Shown piece after piece: positions 1 to 7,596 of a stretch of DNA of 11,931 nt. The DNA is taken from positions 12,801 through 24,731 of the forward strand of contig DIKJ01000252.1 in the NCBI GenBank assembly GCA_002424525.1, written 5' to 3'. This stretch comes from Bacteroidales bacterium UBA5621 (GTDB lineage: Bacteria; Bacteroidota; Bacteroidia; Bacteroidales; VadinHA17). The notes under the pieces were generated by a model. It did no database searches, was not told the origin of the DNA, and was given only the letters and a program-made list of their open reading frames with translations. The first letter of the stretch is position 1; every line of letters starts with the position of its first letter. The translations under genes were made by a program, and so were the position numbers.

Positions 1-52
1 CAAAACGTCATTTTTTTCAAGCAGGGCAAGAAAGCCTGCCGGAAATCAATGA

Positions 53-2935
53 TCAATCAGGGACGGTATAGGGAATAGTAAAGTTGAATGCGGTGCCCTT
101 GCCCGGGGCCGATTTAACTCTTATTTTTCCACCAAGGAGCTCCACATAGGCTTTCACTATTGAGAGGCCCAGTCCGGTACCGCTGTACCTTTTTGAGGCG
201 CTGTTGTCGATCTGGTAAAATCTTTCGAATATCTTATCGTGAAACTCCGGGGGTATCCCTATCCCGGTATCCCTGACATAGAATTTAAGGAATCCGTCAT
301 CAAGGCTGTAACCGAAGTCAATTTCGCCTGCAGTTGTGAACTTGGTGGCATTATTTACAAGGTTTGAAAGTATCTGGATAAGTTTGATGCTGTCGGTACT
401 TATGAATGCTTTCTCATCAGGCAGACCGGTTTTCAGGTTCAGGGATACGATCCCCGGCTGTACCTTATATTTAAACTGGTCCTTCAGGCTCCTGAGGGAG
501 AGGTTCAGATCCATCTCTCTTATATTAAGCTTAACCTGCCCGCTCTCCACATTGGCAATGTCAACGATGTCGTTTATGATCGAGAGCAGCTGGCTTCCGC
601 TCTGGAATATGATATCTATATACTCTGTTCGTTCCTGCTCGGTGGTGTCCGGTTCACTTAGAAGAGCCGAAAATCCTATGATGGCGTTCATGGGTGTACG
701 GATCTCATGAGACACATTGTGAAGGAAGGCAGTTTTCAGCCTGTCGCTCTCCTCTGCTTTTTCCTTGGCAGCAATAAGCTCAGCTTCAGCGCGTTTCCGC
801 TCTGTAATATCGCGGAAGCTCCATACTCTTCCCACGCTTCGGCCCGAAATCTTCTGGGGCTGTGAATAACGTTCGAATATCCTGCCATCCCTGAATTCGA
901 GAAGGTCAAATGTCGAGATCTCATTCTCGGTGTAAAGCTGCCTGACCTGCCTGACAAAATTCTCGGGATAAGCTAACTGTTCGAGAACAAACTCTATGGC
1001 TTTCTCATCTTCTCCTGAATCAATAATTTCAGGAGGGATTTTCCACATTTCGACAAATTTCTGATTAAACTGTACGATTTTCGCACAGGAATCAACTACA
1101 AGTATCCCGTCGGCAGTGGATTCAAGGGTGGCCTTAAGCAGGGAGAACGATTTTTCAAGTTCAATCTCAGTCTGCTTGCGGAGTGTTACATCCTCAACCA
1201 TAGCCATGAAGTATTGGACCTCATCGTTATTATCCCTGATAATGCTTACTGTGGTCGAACCCCACAGCATCGTTCCATCCTTTCTTACATAGCGCTTCTC
1301 TGTATGATAAATGGGGATCTCCTCGGCAAGCAGCTGCATCATCGGTATCTCATCACCATTAATATAGTCGGGATGTGTAAAATTGACGAACGTGAATGTC
1401 TTAAGCTCCTCTTCGTCATAACCGATCATCGCGCAGAAAGAGGGGTTGGCCCTCAATATGCCCAGATCCTTACCGGTCATTGCTATACCGAGAGGGCTCT
1501 CCTCAAAGATTTTCCTGAACCTCTCCTCGCTCTCCCTGAGAGCCTCTTCCGCCTGCTTTCGCTCAGTAATATCGCGGCATATAGACTGGTAATACTTAAC
1601 GCCTTCAATTTCAACCATTCGTGCACTAATCTCGACCGGAAAGTCCGTACTGTCCCTTCTTAAGTGAATGGTTTCGAAAGTGCCGGATCCCTTGATGTCT
1701 AGAATTTTCCTGTTTTCACTTACTATCCGGCTCTCCCCGGGAGAGATGATCCTGTTAAGGCTCATTCCGATAAACTCGGACCGTTCGTACTGATAGGACT
1801 CCAGAGCCTTGTCGTTGGCTTCAATGATGACATTGTTCCTGTCAGTAAGGAAGATAATGTCATTTGCATATTTAAGGATATAATCGAAGTGTTTTATCAG
1901 CGCCAGGCGGTCAAGTTCTGCTTCATATTTCCTCCTGTAGAATCTGACGTTTTCGTTCCACTCGATAATACCCAGGAAGAGTCCGACGGTGAGGATGAAA
2001 AGGATAATTATAATTGTGACCATCGTCATCCTGTCGTCCAGGGCAGAGAGTATCTCGTTATGATCCATCTTGGCGACAAGGTACCAGTTGGAGCCGGGCA
2101 CTTTCTTCATTACCGCCGCAACCGATGCCCCGCGATAATCGACACCGTCGACAGTTGATTCAATTCCGCGGAAAGCCATCGCTTCAGGCAGTTTCTCCTC
2201 ATAGACCGATTTTCGCAACCCGGCTCCTTTTTCAGTGTGAAACCTGGGTTTGTTCAGGTAAACAACCTCGTTCTCTTCCTGCCTGAGCAGTATCGATTCA
2301 GCGGTGCGGCTCGGGACGGGCCACTGCTGGACAAGGGGATACAAAACCTCCTCAGGGTCAATTCTGAGTGCCATAACTGCCACAACAGCGGCATTACTGC
2401 TTTCAGAGCCCATAAGAGGAACAATAAGATCAATACGGGCACTCCCTGACAGGTCAGTCCGGCGGAGGTCCGTCAGTATTGCTTTACGGCCGCGGATAAC
2501 CTCATTAATAACAGGTGTTATATACTGTCTTTCGAGGGTGTCTTTTGCAGGAAAAGCTAATCTCAGGTTCCCGGCAGTGTCTATAACGAGTATGCTTCTG
2601 TAGTCAGAATTTTCAGTGAGGGTGCGCAGGCTCCGGGTAATTACAGGAAGAAGGTTTGCCTGGTTCCTGTTGCTCAGATATTCAGATAACTGGCTGATCA
2701 GGGAGACGTTTGCCTTTATAAAATTTCCATCACCGATCCTTTCCAGCCGCCACTGGGCAATCTGGCGGACTTTAAGATCGGCGATGCCCGAAAGCTCCAT
2801 CTGCCGGTCCCTCATAAGACCCTTCTTCTGATTGTTGTAGAAGAGAAAACCCAGGATTATGCTGGTAGCGGAGATAATCAGGAAGAGAACCATCAGCGGC
2901 CAGGGTAACGCAGGTTTGTGCCTGTACGAATTCAT
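53..2935 (-). CDS. Membrane sensor histidine kinase with extracytoplasmic Cache-like sensor and three PAS domains
   Basis: A 960-residue sensor kinase expected to autophosphorylate on a histidine and pass the phosphate to a response regulator. Seen in order: membrane segment at residues 12-33; an extracytoplasmic region at about 34-302 resembling double-Cache sensors; a second membrane segment at about 303-324; PAS 1 at about 345-460, PAS 2 at 470-590 and PAS 3 at 597-717, each ending in a DIT/DVT-type motif with a charged linker (DITERKQAEEAL, DVTLRKQ, DITERKRAEAEL); then the kinase core. The core has the H-box NVSHEIRTP with His743, N-box NLVNNATKF (859-867), G1 box DTGIGIP (889-895), F-box FERFYQ and G2 box GTGLGLSIVK (919-928). 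All catalytic motifs look intact. There is no receiver, Hpt or output domain and no response regulator gene in the window, so it is an orphan here. The signal it senses cannot be read from the sequence. terC lies 116 bp upstream on the same strand and the two could share a transcript. Kinase call very sure; Cache assignment moderate. Confidence 0.95.
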   Translation of the reverse strand: MNSYRHKPALPWPLMVLFLIISATSIILGFLFYNNQKKGLMRDRQMELSGIADLKVRQIAQWRLERIGDGNFIKANVSLISQLSEYLSNRNQANLLPVITRSLRTLTENSDYRSILVIDTAGNLRLAFPAKDTLERQYITPVINEVIRGRKAILTDLRRTDLSGSARIDLIVPLMGSESSNAAVVAVMALRIDPEEVLYPLVQQWPVPSRTAESILLRQEENEVVYLNKPRFHTEKGAGLRKSVYEEKLPEAMAFRGIESTVDGVDYRGASVAAVMKKVPGSNWYLVAKMDHNEILSALDDRMTMVTIIIILFILTVGLFLGIIEWNENVRFYRRKYEAELDRLALIKHFDYILKYANDIIFLTDRNNVIIEANDKALESYQYERSEFIGMSLNRIISPGESRIVSENRKILDIKGSGTFETIHLRRDSTDFPVEISARMVEIEGVKYYQSICRDITERKQAEEALRESEERFRKIFEESPLGIAMTGKDLGILRANPSFCAMIGYDEEELKTFTFVNFTHPDYINGDEIPMMQLLAEEIPIYHTEKRYVRKDGTMLWGSTTVSIIRDNNDEVQYFMAMVEDVTLRKQTEIELEKSFSLLKATLESTADGILVVDSCAKIVQFNQKFVEMWKIPPEIIDSGEDEKAIEFVLEQLAYPENFVRQVRQLYTENEISTFDLLEFRDGRIFERYSQPQKISGRSVGRVWSFRDITERKRAEAELIAAKEKAEESDRLKTAFLHNVSHEIRTPMNAIIGFSALLSEPDTTEQERTEYIDIIFQSGSQLLSIINDIVDIANVESGQVKLNIREMDLNLSLRSLKDQFKYKVQPGIVSLNLKTGLPDEKAFISTDSIKLIQILSNLVNNATKFTTAGEIDFGYSLDDGFLKFYVRDTGIGIPPEFHDKIFERFYQIDNSASKRYSGTGLGLSIVKAYVELLGGKIRVKSAPGKGTAFNFTIPYTVPD

Positions 2936-3051
2936 TCCTTTTTCCCGTTAAAATAGCTTTGAAACAATACCTTCACAACAATATGAGGTAAAAGTAATAT
3001 TTTCCTTCGTAAATATGATCTTAATTCTTTCCGGAAGGAATAAGAATGATT

Positions 3052-3966
3052 CTATTCCTCTTTATGGCGGATGGAATAGAGAACAGATATGGTAAGGATT
3101 GAGACTATAATAATAAGAGATGTGACCACGGGTATGTCAAGATCAAAATAGGATACAAGCATCTTGATGCCTACAAAGGTCAGTATCAGCGCCAGTCCGG
3201 TCTTCAGGTGCCGAAACATCTGTATTATCCCTGCTACTGCGAAATAAAGGGAACGCAATCCAAGTATCGCCAGAATGTTGGAAGTATAGACAATGAACAT
3301 GTCCTTGCTTATGGCAAGGATCGCGGGTATACTGTCTACGGCAAATATAAGGTCGGAAGACTCTATCACAAGAAGAACCAGGAATAAAGGTGTTGCATAA
3401 AACCGTCCATGCTCTCTGACAAAAAGCCTGCCCTCATGGAGGCTTTCTGTAACAGGCAGAAACTTCTTGAAAAACTTTACAATAATATTCTTTTCCGGAT
3501 CGACCTTCATGTCGTGATGCGTAATCATCCTTATCCCGGTAAACAGCAGAAAAAGCCCGAAAAAAATTACTATCCAGTGAAACCTGTTGATCAGGGCGAT
3601 GCCGGCGAAGATGAATACCGCCCTCATAATGATAGCTCCCAGAATTCCCCAGAAAAGTATCCTGTGCTGATACCTGTCATCCACTGAGAAGAATGAAAAG
3701 ATCAGTATAAAAACGAAGATATTGTCTACGCTCAGTGATTTTTCAATCACGTAACAGGTCAGGAATTCGAGTGCAATCCCCTTTCCGAACCTGATCAGGA
3801 TGAAGAGATTGAAGAGCAGTGCCAGTGCAATCCAGACAAGGGTCCAGACAGTGGCCTCCTTCACGCTTATCCTGTGTGCTTCCCTGTTAAAGACAAACAG
3901 GTCGAGTGCAAGCATAAGAAGTATAAACAGATTGAATCCGATCCAGAAGAATAAGCTTACTTGCAT
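3052..3966 (-). CDS. TerC/Alx family integral membrane protein
   Basis: A 304-residue, strongly hydrophobic protein with roughly eight or nine membrane segments, matching the usual TerC/Alx length. Both family signatures are present: IEKSLSVDNIFVF at residues 74-86 (Glu75, Asp81, Asn82) and ESSDLIFAVDSIPA at 202-215 (Glu202, Asp205, Asp211). These acidic residues lie in the membrane and are thought to form the ion path. Characterised relatives affect manganese: E. coli Alx is linked to manganese export and alkaline pH, and Bacillus TerC proteins to manganese supply for secreted enzymes. Tellurite resistance, the origin of the name, is unlikely because no other ter genes are nearby. A hydrophilic loop at about 150-190 splits the two halves of the protein. 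It is divergent from the M28 peptidase gene (161-bp spacer) and precedes the sensor kinase gene. I saw no yybP-ykoY-type manganese riboswitch in the leader. Family very sure; substrate is inference. Confidence 0.94.
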   Translation of the reverse strand: MQVSLFFWIGFNLFILLMLALDLFVFNREAHRISVKEATVWTLVWIALALLFNLFILIRFGKGIALEFLTCYVIEKSLSVDNIFVFILIFSFFSVDDRYQHRILFWGILGAIIMRAVFIFAGIALINRFHWIVIFFGLFLLFTGIRMITHHDMKVDPEKNIIVKFFKKFLPVTESLHEGRLFVREHGRFYATPLFLVLLVIESSDLIFAVDSIPAILAISKDMFIVYTSNILAILGLRSLYFAVAGIIQMFRHLKTGLALILTFVGIKMLVSYFDLDIPVVTSLIIIVSILTISVLYSIRHKEE

Positions 3967-4062
3967 TTAATGAAATAAGGTGCCAAATTACAAAAACAAT
4001 CAATATGCTATTTTCAGGTATGAAAAACTTCATTCTGCAATTCAGCCTTGCCGGCATAACTG

Positions 4063-4095
4063 TTTGATAACAGAATAAAAATCTTCTTACCTTTG
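4063..4095 (+). promoter_or_regulatory. Bacteroidota-type promoter for the M28 peptidase gene
   Basis: An exact TTTG at 4063-4066 and an exact TAnnTTTG box (TACCTTTG) at 4088-4095 are separated by 21 bases, within the spacing known for the primary sigma factor of Bacteroidota. The -7 box predicts transcription starting near 4102, giving a leader of about 25 bases before the ATG at 4128. The leader has no Shine-Dalgarno sequence, which is usual in this phylum. Not tested experimentally. Confidence 0.7.
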
Positions 4096-4127
4096 GCATC
4101 CTGTTAAAAGATAAATACAATCCATCC

Positions 4128-5759
4128 ATGAAAAAAGCTTCTGCCTTTCTTACAGCAATAATTCTTTCACTCTTTTTATCCTGTCCGGCCATTGCACAAA
4201 AGGCCTCACAGGCAGTAAATCAGATCAGGGCGGAAGATCTCGGGAGCCATGTCTCCTTCCTGGCATCACCACTGCTTAAAGGCAGGATGAACGGTTCGCC
4301 TGAGCTGGAAATCGCATCGAAGTATATCCGGTCACAGATAAGGCTCATCGGCCTTGCTCCGGCCAATGGCGACAGTTATTTTCAGCCCTATTCGATAATC
4401 AGAAAATCAATAGATTATGACAAGACTTCAATAGAAATTATCAGTGAAGGGAAGGAGCCGGTTGTGATAAAAGAGCCTATATTTCAACTGCTTCCCACCG
4501 GAGCGTCAGATTTTGCTGTCGAAGGAGAAGTTGTGTTCGCGGGGTATGGCATCAGGAGCGACAAATACAACTATAACGATTTTGATGGATTGAACACTGA
4601 AGGGAAGATAATTCTGGTAATGACCAGGGCTCCGCTGTCGGAGGACGGGAAGGAATATCTCTTCGAAGAGCCCGTATGGGCTAACTTCATGAGCATACAG
4701 TTAAAACTTACTTCCCTTATCTTCTCCAGGGCAAAGGCAATCCTGTTTGTTTCTGACCCGAAATCAGGTTTTGAGTCGATCGAACGGCAATACCCCGGAA
4801 TTGCAGGGGAGCTTAGTTCAAGCAAGACGCTGAAGGGAGAGAAGGAGATTATTACCAGCCTTCCGGGCATGCCGGTTGTAATATTTGTTCACAGAAGCGT
4901 GGCTGATGAATTGCTTAAGGATACGGGGCAGACACTCGAAGAGCTTCAGAAAAAGATTGACAGGGAAATGAAACCCAACTCCTTCGAAATAACAGGCAGT
5001 CAGTTAAAAATTACTGAAGTCTCACGTACCGACGAAGTTGTGCTTAACAACATTGCCGGATACATTGAAGGGAGCCATCCCGTTTTGAAAAAAGAGATTG
5101 TCGTTTTTTCGGGTCACTACGACCATGTGGGGGAGACCGGCGGGATGGTGCATGCCGGAGCCGACGACAACGCATCAGGCACATCTGCTCTGCTGGAACT
5201 GGCCCAGGCGTTTGCGAGCATCGGAAAAAAACCCCTTAGGTCACTTCTGTTCCTCTGGGTTTCAGGTGAGGAGATCGGCCTTTTCGGCTCACAGTTTTAT
5301 GTTAATAATCCCCTGTTCCCGCTGGAGAATACAATCGCAAATATCAATATCGACATGATCGGGAGGGTGAAGGGTGTGGCTGACACAACTGCCGATAATC
5401 CAATGACAGGGCCCTCTTCAGTTTTCGTCATAACAGGCGACCAGAGCAGGGAACTGAGGGCTGTCGCTGACGCGGCTGACAAAAGAAGCCCAATAAGCTT
5501 TGACTACAGCCTGAGCGGAAGAAATGCCCCCCAGCAGTTGTTTTCGAGAAGCGACCACTATAACTTCGTCAGAAAAGATATTCCGGTGCTCTTCTTTTCA
5601 ACAGGCTTACATACTGATTATCACACGCCCGGCGATACGGCTGACAAACTGGATTACGCGAAAATGGAGCTTATAACCAGAACAATATTCGATATCGGCC
5701 TTACACTTGCAAACAGTAAAAACAGAATTGTTGTAGATAATCCCTTCAGCAAATGGTAA
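4128..5759 (+). CDS. Secreted M28 family zinc metallopeptidase with inserted PA-like domain
   Basis: A 543-residue exported aminopeptidase-like enzyme that would cleave peptides outside the cytoplasm. It begins with a signal peptide (Lys-Lys, hydrophobic core 6-18) and a likely signal peptidase I site after AIA at 21-23. The N-terminal part (about 35-90) is followed by a PA-like insert (about 95-260, with FAGYGIRSDKYNYNDFDG typical of M28-associated PA domains). The catalytic domain covers about 305-530. Predicted zinc ligands and active-site residues are all present: His330 with Asp332 (SGHYDH), Asp347 (GADDNASG), Glu381-Glu382 (SGEEIG), Asp409 (NIDMIG) and His499 (DYHTPGDT). That implies an active two-zinc enzyme. 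Cys19 lies in the signal peptide, but the residues before it do not make a lipobox, so a soluble periplasmic or secreted form is more likely than a lipoprotein. It has its own promoter and no functional partner in the window. Substrate specificity cannot be read. Confidence 0.95.
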   Translation: MKKASAFLTAIILSLFLSCPAIAQKASQAVNQIRAEDLGSHVSFLASPLLKGRMNGSPELEIASKYIRSQIRLIGLAPANGDSYFQPYSIIRKSIDYDKTSIEIISEGKEPVVIKEPIFQLLPTGASDFAVEGEVVFAGYGIRSDKYNYNDFDGLNTEGKIILVMTRAPLSEDGKEYLFEEPVWANFMSIQLKLTSLIFSRAKAILFVSDPKSGFESIERQYPGIAGELSSSKTLKGEKEIITSLPGMPVVIFVHRSVADELLKDTGQTLEELQKKIDREMKPNSFEITGSQLKITEVSRTDEVVLNNIAGYIEGSHPVLKKEIVVFSGHYDHVGETGGMVHAGADDNASGTSALLELAQAFASIGKKPLRSLLFLWVSGEEIGLFGSQFYVNNPLFPLENTIANINIDMIGRVKGVADTTADNPMTGPSSVFVITGDQSRELRAVADAADKRSPISFDYSLSGRNAPQQLFSRSDHYNFVRKDIPVLFFSTGLHTDYHTPGDTADKLDYAKMELITRTIFDIGLTLANSKNRIVVDNPFSKW

Positions 5760-5763
5760 TCTC

Positions 5764-7563
5764 TCAGTCTCCCGCCGGGAAAAAAGTCCGGACTGCTGAG
5801 GAATATTTCCTGTCTATATCGGGTATGCCGTTTCCGTTGGTATCTATCATTGAACCAAGGTATTCCATGAGTGCCAGCCATTCTTTCCCTTCCTGAACTC
5901 CATCGAGATGGTCGCTCATGTCTATAACTGTTGTCTTCATATCAATCACTTTGATGCCCTCAGCATCCTTCGGAACAACATTGATAAAGCCGAAGCTCAT
6001 CTTCTTTATTATTCCGATGAATTCAAGCATATAGGAATTTGCCGTCAGTGAGTAGAATTCCGTATCTTTTTTGGAGAATGACACCTGCCGGGCTGTTCCG
6101 TCAGGCATAACGATCTCAATTGAGCTGATCTTTCGCAGAAGTCCCTTCGAGGGATTATAGCTCACCCTCAAGCCGGAATAAAAGCAGTGGTAGGCGGGAG
6201 TTGACCTGGATGCGACCAGCAATATTTCAAGAACGGTCTTCAGCTCCCTGCCGGTAATATAGAGCCGTGAGAGGGCATATCCCGGCACGTCATCCTTTCC
6301 GGAGCCCAGCGACATTACCCTGAAGATATCAGGCGCCGTCTGGGTACCCGTTACTATGCTGTCGCGTATAACACCCACTGCAACCATGCTGATGTCTGTT
6401 CCTGATTTGCTGTGCCTGTTGACGTAATAATAAATGGCATCTGCAATCAGCGGCCCGAGGTTGCTTTCACCCACGTTTCCATATTCATCGCATCCGAGAC
6501 CAAAATCATTCTCAGCAACGGGAGAGGAAAAATCATAACCCAGCGGGGCCAGGACCTCCTGTGCCACCTTTATTTTCTGTGCTTCTATAAGATCGTGAAT
6601 ACCGGTATCTCCCATGGTTTTGTCGTCGACCGGAATAAGCCGGTAATTGTCGAGGATCACGTTCCTGTCCCTTATTGTAAGTTCCATTCTTCCGACAAAT
6701 CTTCCGTAATCGCCGGTCTGGACTATCTTCACGCCGTTCACAGTAAGCGGCTGTTCGAGAAGGGTGTGAGTATGACCGCTGATTATCACGTCAATACCCT
6801 TTACCGACCTGGCGAGATCGATGTCCTCGCCGGCATACTCCCCTTTCCTGTTTTTTCCAATTCCGCTGTGTGAAAGGCAGATAATAATGTCGCAATTCTC
6901 ATTTTTCAGTTCCCTGACCAGCTTCCTGGCTGCGCTTTTCTGTTTTTCAAATTTAACCGGGACCGCGTATGGAGCATTATGATCGGCAACCTTGCCTAAT
7001 ATAGAGAAAAACCCGATCCTCAGACCCTCCTTCTCAATAATCAACGTCTTCCTGATGATACCGCGCCTTACAAGCTCCTCAAGAGTGTCATCCGCCGGGT
7101 CGTCCCTGTCAAAAAGGGCATTGCCCAGCAAGAGGGAAGGGATCTCCCCCCTGAGGAGGGAACTGTTTATTATTTCCGTGAGCTTTCCGGGCCCGAAATC
7201 GAATTCATGATTGCCCAGACATGCTGCATCAAATCCCATCTCCTTCATCAGCGGTAACTGAAAACCCGTCGACGGCTCGAGGTGGTGAAATAGAGTTCCC
7301 ATTAGAAAATCCCCGCCATCGACAACGATAGTGATCCCTTCATTCTTCGTCTTTTCATCATTTATGACCGAGGATATCCTGGCAAAGCCTCCAACCGTTT
7401 TGTCATCGTTGATTGTCAGTGGTGTATATGCCGATTCAGGCGCATAACCGGTCAGACGCGAATGAAGATCGTTGGTGTGAAGTATGACCAGTTTCTTTTC
7501 GGATTGCGGGAAGAGTGTTGCTGATATCAGTAACAGGCTGGCGATCAGTACCGGTTTTCTCAT
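5764..7563 (-). CDS. Exported 5'-nucleotidase family metallophosphatase
   Basis: A 599-residue enzyme of the UshA/5'-nucleotidase type, expected to remove phosphate from nucleotides or related phosphoesters outside the cytoplasm. A signal peptide covers about residues 1-20. The metallophosphatase domain (about 24-300) has all metal-binding motifs: HTNDLH with Asp32 and His34, GGD with Asp85, GNHEFDFG with Asn118 and His119, SHSG with His232, and GHTH with His264 and His266. The C-terminal 5'-nucleotidase domain (about 330-550) is recognisable, but the motif that is usually N-x-G-G-I-R reads AVGVIRDSI (395-403), so substrate preference may differ from classical nucleotidases. The tail carries DTNGNGIPDID (574-584), which looks like a calcium-binding loop. 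The gene starts 33 bp after folC on the same strand with only a weak GGAA before the ATG, so co-transcription is likely. Its stop lies 4 bp from that of the converging peptidase gene. Family very sure; substrate unknown. Confidence 0.93.
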   Translation of the reverse strand: MRKPVLIASLLLISATLFPQSEKKLVILHTNDLHSRLTGYAPESAYTPLTINDDKTVGGFARISSVINDEKTKNEGITIVVDGGDFLMGTLFHHLEPSTGFQLPLMKEMGFDAACLGNHEFDFGPGKLTEIINSSLLRGEIPSLLLGNALFDRDDPADDTLEELVRRGIIRKTLIIEKEGLRIGFFSILGKVADHNAPYAVPVKFEKQKSAARKLVRELKNENCDIIICLSHSGIGKNRKGEYAGEDIDLARSVKGIDVIISGHTHTLLEQPLTVNGVKIVQTGDYGRFVGRMELTIRDRNVILDNYRLIPVDDKTMGDTGIHDLIEAQKIKVAQEVLAPLGYDFSSPVAENDFGLGCDEYGNVGESNLGPLIADAIYYYVNRHSKSGTDISMVAVGVIRDSIVTGTQTAPDIFRVMSLGSGKDDVPGYALSRLYITGRELKTVLEILLVASRSTPAYHCFYSGLRVSYNPSKGLLRKISSIEIVMPDGTARQVSFSKKDTEFYSLTANSYMLEFIGIIKKMSFGFINVVPKDAEGIKVIDMKTTVIDMSDHLDGVQEGKEWLALMEYLGSMIDTNGNGIPDIDRKYSSAVRTFFPAGD

Positions 7564-7596
7564 TTTCCAGTGTATTAAATAATAAATATACTTAGT

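Noticed and set aside
1..11. Possible start of another minus-strand gene (ATG on the minus strand at 9-11 after an A-rich stretch)
   Set aside because: Fewer than four codons are visible before the window ends, so no gene can be supported.
21..39. Imperfect hairpin (GCAGG / CCTGC, 9-base loop) just after the sensor kinase stop, possible terminator
   Set aside because: In the direction of kinase transcription it is followed by an A-run, not a T-run; the stem is only 5 bp.
3024..3041. Hairpin between terC and the kinase gene (ATTCTTT-CCGG-AAGGAAT) as a terC terminator
   Set aside because: On the transcribed minus strand the stem has a C-A mismatch, it is AT-rich and weak, and no T-run follows.
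3967..4127. A yybP-ykoY manganese riboswitch upstream of terC, as found before E. coli alx
   Set aside because: I could not find the conserved loop sequences of that riboswitch on the minus strand, and the spacer is AT-rich with little stable structure.
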